From positions 1 through 12,195 of the forward strand of contig JBFHKO010000063.1 in NCBI GenBank assembly GCA_041595355.1: a stretch of 12,195 nt of DNA, written 5' to 3'. Below the pieces are notes generated by a model, which saw only the letters and a list, made by a program, of their open reading frames with translations, was not told where the DNA came from and made no database searches. How positions within the stretch are numbered: position 1 is the first letter of the stretch; every line of letters begins with the position of its first letter. The position numbers and the translations under genes are program-made. Positions 7,707-12,195 of this stretch are shown here, one piece after another. The stretch comes from JBFHKO01 sp041595355 (GTDB taxonomy: Bacteria; Pseudomonadota; Gammaproteobacteria; Enterobacterales; Aeromonadaceae).

Positions 7707-9050
7707 TTACCCTTCCAGTTCGATCTTGGTCAGACATTGGCGCAGCAGCGGACCGTACTCCGTCTTGCCGGGGCAGACGAAGGTACAGAGGGCCAAGTCC
7801 TCCTCATCCAGTTCCAGACAGCCCAGCTGCTGGGCACTGTCGGTGTCACCCACCACCAGGTCCCGCAGCAGCAGGGTCGGCAGTATATCCAGCGGCATCA
7901 CCTTCTCGTAATTACCGATGGGAACCATGGCCCTGTCGCTGCCGTTGGCGCTGGTGGTGAAACGGAACGCCTTGTCCTTGAACAGGTGACCAAGGAATGA
8001 ACGGGTCACCGAGAACTTGTCGCCACCGGGCATGGCCCAGCCGAGAAAATCCTTGTCGCGCCCTTCGGGCAAGACGGCGATCTGCACATGATAACGGCCG
8101 AGGAAGGCATTGGGACCGTGACAGCGCACCCCGTTCAGCACCGAGCCGGAGAGAATGCGCGACTCGCCGGCCAGCAGTTCGCCCTCGGTGAGCTCGGCCA
8201 CGGCCGCCCCCAGGCGGGTACGCAGCAGCCGCGGCTTGCGTACCGAGGGTCCGGCCAGCGCTATGATGCGCTCGGCCGACAGCTGCCCCCGGGTAAACAG
8301 GTGGCCAATGGCGATGACATCCTGATAGCCCAGATGCCACACCGTCCGCTGGGCACTCACCGGCGCCAGGAAATGGATATGGGTACCGACCAGGCCGGCC
8401 GGATGGGGGCCGACAAACATGGCCTCGCGCACCGAGGCGACCGGCGAACGGGGCAGGCTCCCCTCGCCCTTGCAGACATAGACCGGGCCGCCGGTCAGGC
8501 GCGAGAGCACGGCCAGCCCATCGAGGAAGGCGGCCGGCTGCTGGTTGACGATGAGGGCCGGATCCGCGCACAGCGGCTGGGTATCCATGGCGGTGACGAA
8601 GATCGCCTCCGGCACGGCGTCGATGGCCGGCGTCTTGCTGTAGGGACGGGTTCGCAAGGCGGCCCACAATCCCGACTCCTGCAGCTGGGCGCGCACCCGG
8701 GCCGGATCGAGCCGGGCCAGCTCGGCGCTGTCGTACCGGGGGAAGTCGAGGCCCGGCAGGCTCTCGTCCACGGCGATGACCACCGACTGCAGCATGCGCC
8801 GCTCGCCGCGATGAATGGCCACCACCTCGCCGGAGGCCGGCGCCGTTATCCTGACGCCGGGGTTTTTCTTGTCCTCGAACAGCACCTGACCTTGCCGGAC
8901 CTGATCGCCCACCTTGACCGCCATGGAGGGGCGCAGGCCGACATAGTCTTCGCCCAGAATGGCAACCTGCCGGACGGCAGGCGCGTCATGGATGACCTGC
9001 TCGGGGCCCCCCTGTATCGGGAGGTCGAGTCCTTTCTTTATCGTAATCAT
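7707..9050 (-). CDS. nqrA: Na+-NQR subunit A
   Basis: NqrA is the cytoplasmic subunit with no prosthetic group of its own that packs on NqrB and has been implicated in quinone binding. The protein is 447 aa, close to the family length. Its N-terminus is MITIKKGLDLPIQGGPEQ, followed by a biotinyl/lipoyl-like sandwich region (about residues 45-80) containing VKVGDQVRQGQVLFEDKK and TAPASGEVVAI. The ATG at 9050 is chosen because the conserved N-terminus begins there and GCGGAAGAG precedes it; the open frame upstream to 9248 is unrelated leader. This is the first gene of the eight-gene operon, so its promoter should lie in 9051-9300. Confidence 0.97.
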   Translation of the reverse strand: MITIKKGLDLPIQGGPEQVIHDAPAVRQVAILGEDYVGLRPSMAVKVGDQVRQGQVLFEDKKNPGVRITAPASGEVVAIHRGERRMLQSVVIAVDESLPGLDFPRYDSAELARLDPARVRAQLQESGLWAALRTRPYSKTPAIDAVPEAIFVTAMDTQPLCADPALIVNQQPAAFLDGLAVLSRLTGGPVYVCKGEGSLPRSPVASVREAMFVGPHPAGLVGTHIHFLAPVSAQRTVWHLGYQDVIAIGHLFTRGQLSAERIIALAGPSVRKPRLLRTRLGAAVAELTEGELLAGESRILSGSVLNGVRCHGPNAFLGRYHVQIAVLPEGRDKDFLGWAMPGGDKFSVTRSFLGHLFKDKAFRFTTSANGSDRAMVPIGNYEKVMPLDILPTLLLRDLVVGDTDSAQQLGCLELDEEDLALCTFVCPGKTEYGPLLRQCLTKIELEG

Positions 9051-9072
9051 ACTCTTCCGCACTAGTATCAGT

Positions 9073-9219
9073 TTAGGAACACACTCTGGGGTTACGAGAA
9101 ACGGAGCAGGGCGCCCCCTGACGGGCACGCCTGGCTGGACAGCCGTCCACGAACGGCGGCTCCCGAACGGAAATCCACCGCAAATCATCGACATGCTGCC
9201 AGGGTACAGATTTGGCCAT
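9073..9219 (-). CDS. Possible 48-codon leader ORF upstream of nqrA (doubtful)
   Basis: The ATG at 9219 is preceded by AAAGG with 7-base spacing, and the frame closes with TAA at 9073-9075, 22 bp before nqrA. It would start about 35 bases after a TATAAAT promoter candidate, so geometrically it could be translated from the nqr leader. The peptide begins MAKSVPWQHVDDLRW and ends in an Arg/Cys-rich tail; I recognise no family. By hand count about two thirds of codons end in G or C, clearly less biased than the neighbouring genes, which argues against long-term coding selection. The TAGGAT overlapping its start also resembles an extended -10, so the start context may be a promoter instead. Confidence 0.2.
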   Translation of the reverse strand: MAKSVPWQHVDDLRWISVREPPFVDGCPARRARQGAPCSVSRNPRVCS

Positions 9220-9261
9220 CCTAGCACCTTTCGAGTTGTCACTCTCAAGCGCTAAGGGCGA

Positions 9262-9290
9262 TTTATACTGCCAGCTCACAAAAAAACTAG
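9262..9290 (-). promoter_or_regulatory. Candidate promoter of the nqr operon
   Basis: On the minus strand TATAAA (9262-9267, followed by T) resembles a sigma-70 -10 box. At 16-17 bp upstream lies TAGTTT/CTAGTT next to a run of seven Ts, a poor -35. Initiation near 9255 would give a leader of about 200 bases. A second candidate is the extended -10 TGCTAGGAT at 9218-9226 with TTGAGA at 9243-9248, but its 19-bp spacing is long. Neither can be decided by reading alone. Confidence 0.35.
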
Positions 9291-9386
9291 GCCATGCCGG
9301 TGGCCGCCCCGGCTCGCCTGCGGGCATCCGAAGGCCAACTGCGGGCAGACCTGATGCCAGGGCGCACGCGGCCGGAGACAAAATAA

Positions 9387-9405
9387 GGATTAAAAAATCT
9401 AATCC
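9387..9405. repeat. A/T-rich inverted repeat downstream of bolA
   Basis: GGATTA (9387-9392) and TAATCC (9400-9405) form perfect 6-bp arms around a 7-base A/T-rich loop. In the direction of bolA transcription the stem is followed by TTATTTTG, so it could be a weak terminator. It also lies in an A/T island unlike its G+C-rich surroundings and could instead be an upstream activating element for nqr. Confidence 0.35.
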
Positions 9406-9425
9406 GACTGTGCCCACACTGCGGC

Positions 9426-9452
9426 CCGGCAAGGCCGCCGGCGCCTTGCCGG
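9426..9452 (-). terminator. Strong hairpin downstream of bolA (possible terminator)
   Basis: CCGGCAAGGC (9426-9435) and GCCTTGCCGG (9443-9452) are perfect 10-bp arms around a 7-base loop, 60 bp past the bolA stop. No U-run follows immediately in the bolA direction (GCCGCAGTG), so classical intrinsic termination is uncertain; it may end or protect the bolA transcript together with the A/T-rich repeat further on. Confidence 0.4.
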
Positions 9453-9467
9453 CCACGGCTTTCACAT

Positions 9468-9483
9468 GTTAACCACAGGTTAA
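9468..9483. promoter_or_regulatory. GTTAA-N6-GTTAA repeat / TTAACC-ACA-GGTTAA inverted repeat
   Basis: TTAACC (9469-9474), ACA, GGTTAA (9478-9483) is a perfect inverted repeat. The same bases contain two direct GTTAA copies (9468-9472 and 9479-9483) exactly 11 bp apart, the spacing described for ArcA-binding direct repeats. It lies 29 bp after the bolA stop and far (about 200 bp) upstream of the nqr promoter candidate. A regulatory role is only suggested. Confidence 0.3.
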
Positions 9484-9511
9484 TGAAATGCCTGTATTTG
9501 TAATGCGCACC

Positions 9512-9838
9512 TCAGGCGTCCCCCTCGTCCGGACCGCGCTTGCCGACACACCCCGGGGTACGGGGCGCCACGCCGCGCTCGGCCCACTCGTCGGGGGTAT
9601 AGGTGTGCAGCGCCAGGGCATGCACCCCGCCGGCCAGGGCGTCGGCCAGCAACTGGTTGACCAGCCGATGGCGCGCCAGCAGCCGCAGCCCCGCAAAGCG
9701 CTCGCTGACCACCACCACCTTGAAATGGCTCTCGGCGCCCGGCGCCGTGCGGTGCATGTGGCTTTCGTTGACCACCTCCAGCCAACGGGGGGCCAGCCCC
9801 TGTTGCAGCTGCTGTTCGATATGGGTTTGCATGGACAT
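9512..9838 (-). CDS. bolA: BolA family transcriptional/iron-homeostasis regulator
   Basis: BolA is a small cytosolic protein linked to stationary-phase morphology and biofilm control, which also binds monothiol glutaredoxin with a shared Fe-S cluster. The 108-aa protein aligns by eye with E. coli BolA (105 aa): LEVVNESHMHRTAPGAESHFKV (about 20-41), RFAGLRLLARHRLVNQLL (about 47-64) and the invariant VHALALHTYTPDEW (72-85). The ATG at 9838 has AAGGAG with 7-base spacing; a second in-frame ATG two codons later is less well placed. It is divergent from rlmG and upstream, on the same strand, of the nqr operon. The Cys at 97 in the variable tail corresponds to a Cys in the E. coli tail. Confidence 0.95.
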   Translation of the reverse strand: MSMQTHIEQQLQQGLAPRWLEVVNESHMHRTAPGAESHFKVVVVSERFAGLRLLARHRLVNQLLADALAGGVHALALHTYTPDEWAERGVAPRTPGCVGKRGPDEGDA

Positions 9839-9878
9839 GGCTCTTCTCCTTGGGGGGCAGCTGAGGGCCGGGTAGTTG

Positions 9879-9900
9879 CTGCCGAATTCCAATCCGGCAG
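9879..9900. repeat. 22-bp palindrome between bolA and rlmG
   Basis: CTGCCG (9879-9884) and CGGCAG (9895-9900) are perfect outer arms. Inside them ATT (9886-9888) pairs with AAT (9891-9893), leaving one mismatched pair and a CC centre. It is 40 bp from the bolA ATG and 35 bp from the rlmG ATG, a position suited to an operator that controls both divergent genes. I do not recognise the binding protein. Confidence 0.5.
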
Positions 9901-9901
9901 G

Positions 9902-9907
9902 TAGAAT
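9902..9907 (+). promoter_or_regulatory. Candidate -10 box for rlmG-yajG-ppiA
   Basis: TAGAAT is five of six to the sigma-70 -10 consensus and lies 28 bp before the rlmG ATG. At 17 bp upstream is CTGCCG, part of the palindrome, a poor -35; TTGCTG (9876-9881) is better but 20 bp away. It overlaps the perfect 12-bp palindrome AATAGCGCTATT at 9905-9916. Confidence 0.35.
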
Positions 9908-9935
9908 AGCGCTATTTGCCCCGATTGGAAGCCGC

Positions 9936-11063
9936 ATGACCCGACTCGAACTGGACGCCCTGACCCTGGAGCTCGAACGCTTCCCCCCGGCCCAGGATGC
10001 CAGCCTGCAGGCCTGGGATGCCGCCGACGAATACCTGATGCGCGAGCTGCCCCGGGATGCCCCGCCGCCGGACGGGCCGGTGCTGGTATTCAACGACAGC
10101 TTCGGTGCCCTGGCCTGCTGGCTGCACGAACGGCAGCCCATCTGCATCAGCGACTCCTGGCTCAGCCAGCTGGCTACCCGCGAGAACCTGCGCCGCAACG
10201 GCCTGGACGAGGCGGCGGTCCGCCTGCTGGACTCCCTCGCCCCCCTGCCGGCGGCTCCGGCCTGGGTCATCATCAAGATCCCCAAGACCCTGGCCCTGCT
10301 GGAGCACCAGCTGCTGGCCCTGCGCGCCGTCATCACACCCAAGACCCGCATCCTGGCCGCCGCCCGGGCCCGGGACATCCACAGCTCCACCCTGGCGCTG
10401 TTCGAGCGCATCCTCGGGCCGACCCGCACCAGCCTGGCCTGGAAGAAGGCCCGCCTCATCGTCTGCGAACCGGCCAACCGCGATGTGCACCCCACCCCCT
10501 ATCCCACCGTCTGGCTCCTGGAGCAGAGCGGCTACCGCATCCACAATCATGCCAATGTCTACTCGCGCGCCAGCCTCGACATAGGCGCGCGCTTTTTCAT
10601 GGCCCACCTGCCCGCCGGCCTCGAGGGCCGCATCGCCGATCTGGGCTGTGGCAACGGCGTCATCGGCCTGACGGCCCTGGCCCTCAACCCGGCGGCCCGA
10701 CTGCTGTTCATCGACGAGTCCTTCATGGCGGTGGATGCCAGCCGGCTGAATGTGCAGCACAACAGGCCCGAGGATCTGGCCCGCTGCGAATTTATGGTCA
10801 ACCATAGCCTGGATGGCATGGCCGATGACTCGCTGGAGGCCGTGCTCTGCAATCCGCCGTTCCACCAGCAGCAGACGGTCACCGACGAGATCGCCTGGCG
10901 TATGTTCCGCGATGCCCACCGCTGCCTGAAGCCGGGCGGGGCGCTCTGGATCATCGGCAACCGCCATCTGGGCTACCATGCCAAGCTGGCGCGGCTGTTT
11001 GGCCAACAGCAGCATATCGCCAGCAACCAAAAGTTTGTTATCTTGCGTGCCATCAAACACTAA
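9936..11063 (+). CDS. rlmG: 23S rRNA (guanine-N2)-methyltransferase RlmG
   Basis: RlmG uses S-adenosylmethionine to methylate N2 of G1835 (E. coli numbering) in 23S rRNA. The 375-aa protein matches E. coli RlmG (378 aa) throughout as I recall it: LTLELERFPP and QAWDAADEYL at the start, then ATRENLRRNG, KIPKTLALLE and ARDIHSSTLALFE in the N-terminal methyltransferase-like domain. The C-terminal catalytic domain holds the SAM motif DLGCGNG (235-241), the acidic loop FIDES (258-262) and the catalytic NPPFHQQ (306-312). RsmC is the nearest relative, but the N-terminal segments favour RlmG. The ATG at 9936 has GGAAG upstream; an open frame 20 codons longer overlaps the palindrome and promoter and is rejected. 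Its TAA lies within TAAGGAG, the Shine-Dalgarno of yajG. Confidence 0.95.
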   Translation: MTRLELDALTLELERFPPAQDASLQAWDAADEYLMRELPRDAPPPDGPVLVFNDSFGALACWLHERQPICISDSWLSQLATRENLRRNGLDEAAVRLLDSLAPLPAAPAWVIIKIPKTLALLEHQLLALRAVITPKTRILAAARARDIHSSTLALFERILGPTRTSLAWKKARLIVCEPANRDVHPTPYPTVWLLEQSGYRIHNHANVYSRASLDIGARFFMAHLPAGLEGRIADLGCGNGVIGLTALALNPAARLLFIDESFMAVDASRLNVQHNRPEDLARCEFMVNHSLDGMADDSLEAVLCNPPFHQQQTVTDEIAWRMFRDAHRCLKPGGALWIIGNRHLGYHAKLARLFGQQQHIASNQKFVILRAIKH

Positions 11064-11072
11064 GGAGCTTTC

Positions 11073-11645
11073 ATGAAAACTGCACTCTTCGCCCTCGCGG
11101 CCCTGCTGCTGAGCGGTTGTGCCGCCAGCTGGCCGGAAACCGCCAGCCTCAATCCGGTGGTCAACGATCAACCCGACCGCATCTATGGCTTCGGCACCCG
11201 CGCTTCCTTCGACGGCAGCGACCGCCGCCTCGGCAGCCAGATCATCCGCATCAAGCTCGGCAACGAGCCGGTGGTGATGATCCCGAACAACGTCAATCCG
11301 GCCCAGCTGCTGGCCGAGCGGCTGGCCGAGGGGCTGGGGCGCCAGGGGCTGACCCAGAGCGGCGCGGCCAATGTGGGCCTGACCCTGGAGGTGCACGAGA
11401 TGATGGCCGAAGTGAGCAAGCCGGGGCTGCTCTATCAGACCAACACCAAGGTGCGGCTCAAGCTGGTGGTGGATAACCAGGGCAACGTGCTGAGCAAGGA
11501 ATACAACAAGGGCGCCAGCAAGGAGTCCGCCACCCGGCCGGATATCTACGATCTGGAAATGCGCCTCAACGAGCAGCTGACCCAGCTGCTGGATCAGATG
11601 CTGGCCGACACCCAGATCCGCAGCGCCATCAAGGGCCAGGGCTGA
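11073..11645 (+). CDS. yajG: YajG family lipoprotein
   Basis: This is a 190-aa predicted outer-membrane lipoprotein. The signal peptide ends in the lipobox LSGC with the lipidated Cys at residue 16, followed by Ala, so no inner-membrane retention signal is seen. The mature part contains DGSDRRLGS, a LAERLAEGLGRQGL helix and LYQTNTKVRLKLVVDNQG, which resemble E. coli YajG (similar size). The family is named but its function is unknown to me. It follows rlmG after 9 bp with AAGGAG overlapping the rlmG stop, and its own TGA overlaps the next ATG (TGATG), so it is probably co-translated. A yajG next to bolA and divergent from it is also found in E. coli, which supports the assignment. Confidence 0.85.
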   Translation: MKTALFALAALLLSGCAASWPETASLNPVVNDQPDRIYGFGTRASFDGSDRRLGSQIIRIKLGNEPVVMIPNNVNPAQLLAERLAEGLGRQGLTQSGAANVGLTLEVHEMMAEVSKPGLLYQTNTKVRLKLVVDNQGNVLSKEYNKGASKESATRPDIYDLEMRLNEQLTQLLDQMLADTQIRSAIKGQG

Positions 11646-12172
11646 TGCGCGCCCTGCTGCTGGTGCTGGGGCTGTTGCCGGGCCTGCTCTGGGCCGGCCC
11701 CAGGGTGGAGATGGAGACCTCGCTCGGCCGCATCGTCGTCGAGCTGAACGAGGAGAAGGCGCCGCAGAGCGTGGCCAACTTCCTGGCCTATGTGCAGGAT
11801 GGCAGCTACGCCGGCTCGCTGTTCCATCGGGTGATCCCCGGCTTCGTGGCCCAGGCGGGGGGCTATGATGCCGACAACCGCCTGCTGCCGACCCGGGCGC
11901 CGGTGGTCAACGAGTCGCGCAATGGGCTCTCCAACCGCCGCGGCACCCTGGCCATGGCCCGCACCGCCGCCCCCGACAGCGCCACCCGCCAGTTCTATTT
12001 CAATTTGACGGATAACCTGGCGCTGGATGCCGGTGCCGACTACGGCTATGCCGTATTCGGCCAGGTGGTCGACGGCATGGCGGTGCTGGAGCGCATCGCC
12101 GCCCGGCCCACCGACGGCCGCGACCAGCCCCTGAGCCCCATCCGCCTGGAGTCGGTGCGCCTGCTGCCGTGA
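11645..12172 (+). CDS. ppiA: Periplasmic cyclophilin-type peptidyl-prolyl isomerase
   Basis: This enzyme catalyses cis-trans isomerisation of Xaa-Pro bonds, here in the periplasm. The 175-aa protein starts with a signal peptide (about residues 1-17, cleavage likely after WA). Cyclophilin motifs follow: LFHRVIPGF (59-67) with the catalytic-type R62, Q70, RGTLAMARTAAPDSATRQFYFN (99-120) and YGYAVFGQVVDGM (133-145). After Q70 the sequence reads AGG where E. coli PpiA has GGG, a mild difference. The signal peptide and resemblance to PpiA favour the periplasmic form over the cytosolic PpiB, so the symbol is by similarity. The ATG overlaps the yajG stop by one base. Only 23 bases follow the stop before the window ends; no terminator is visible. 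Confidence 0.88.
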   Translation: MRALLLVLGLLPGLLWAGPRVEMETSLGRIVVELNEEKAPQSVANFLAYVQDGSYAGSLFHRVIPGFVAQAGGYDADNRLLPTRAPVVNESRNGLSNRRGTLAMARTAAPDSATRQFYFNLTDNLALDAGADYGYAVFGQVVDGMAVLERIAARPTDGRDQPLSPIRLESVRLLP

Positions 12173-12195
12173 GCCGGGCCGACCAGGCAACAAAA

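Larger units (their letters stand above)
9051..9511. other. Non-coding region between bolA and nqrA
   Basis: This 461-bp stretch holds no recognisable conserved gene. The bolA-proximal part contains a GTTAA repeat/inverted repeat (9468-9483), a 10-bp-arm hairpin (9426-9452) and an A/T-rich inverted repeat (9387-9405). A 9-bp direct repeat, CTGCGGGCA, occurs at 9318-9326 and 9339-9347, 21 bp apart. A promoter-like TATAAAT lies at 9261-9267 on the minus strand. The nqrA-proximal 200 bases would be the mRNA leader. On the DNA strand they include small hairpins (arms CAGGG/CCCTG at 9107-9120 and GCCGT/ACGGC at 9142-9157) and a possible 48-codon ORF. Confidence 0.7.

Noticed and set aside
2177..9065. 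Long plus-strand open frames opposite the nqr operon (for example 2177-3166, 5486-6490, 6714-8000, 8088-9065)
   Set aside because: They are antisense to unmistakable conserved genes, are rich in His/Gln/Gly/Arg as expected from reversed G+C-rich codons, and match no family I know.
9249..9285. CRP site near the nqr promoter (TGTGA on the minus strand)
   Set aside because: Only one half-site is present; the expected TCACA-like partner 6 bases on is missing.
9220..9465. 130-codon minus-strand ORF starting at 9465
   Set aside because: It has no recognisable domain, passes through the promoter-like A/T-rich sequence and lacks a convincing ribosome site; only its last 48 codons (from 9219) have a plausible start.
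9912..11396. 494-codon minus-strand open frame opposite rlmG and yajG
   Set aside because: It lies across two well-supported genes with proper starts and ribosome sites, and its protein is a low-complexity Gly/Gln/Ala/Val-rich sequence typical of an antisense shadow.
1..12195. Defence system, prophage, insertion sequence, CRISPR or tRNA
   Set aside because: No transposase, integrase, phage or repeat-spacer structure and no cloverleaf-like segment were seen; gene content is uniformly conserved core functions.

Overview
The window is a G+C-rich gammaproteobacterial chromosome segment made almost entirely of conserved core genes. Protein content and gene order fit the Vibrio/Aeromonas side of the Gammaproteobacteria. 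The high G+C and very strong G/C at third codon positions point to Aeromonadales (an Aeromonas-, Oceanimonas- or Zobellella-like organism) rather than Vibrio. That placement is an inference from composition and remembered family sequences. No mobile element, CRISPR array, tRNA or rRNA was seen.

Layout. Bases 1-741 (+) hold the 3' part of pepD. It converges with dinB (773-1825, -), which has a textbook LexA operator against its start codon. Bases 1966-9050 (-) hold one tightly packed operon in the order nqrA-B-C-D-E-F-apbE-nqrM. It encodes the Na+-translocating NADH:quinone oxidoreductase, the flavin transferase that attaches FMN to NqrB and NqrC, and the small factor needed for iron-site maturation. 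Bases 9051-9511 are the only long non-coding stretch: the nqr promoter/leader region plus the end of the bolA transcript. bolA (9512-9838, -) is divergent from rlmG-yajG-ppiA (9936-12172, +), and the 97-bp gap between them carries a near-perfect 22-bp palindrome.

How the genes work together. NqrF oxidises NADH. Electrons pass through its FAD and 2Fe-2S centre, the NqrD/E iron site and the covalent FMNs of NqrC and NqrB to quinone, and Na+ is pumped out. ApbE and NqrM, the last two genes, complete the enzyme. Cofactor residues are present in every subunit examined, at positions matching the numbering I recall for Vibrio cholerae Na+-NQR, so the pump looks intact. Translation along the operon is tightly coupled: stops overlap starts, and several Shine-Dalgarno sequences are built from the last codons of the preceding gene.

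I did not find a new biological system. The points worth checking are regulatory: the operator-start arrangement of dinB, the nqr leader with a possible small ORF, and the palindromes around bolA.
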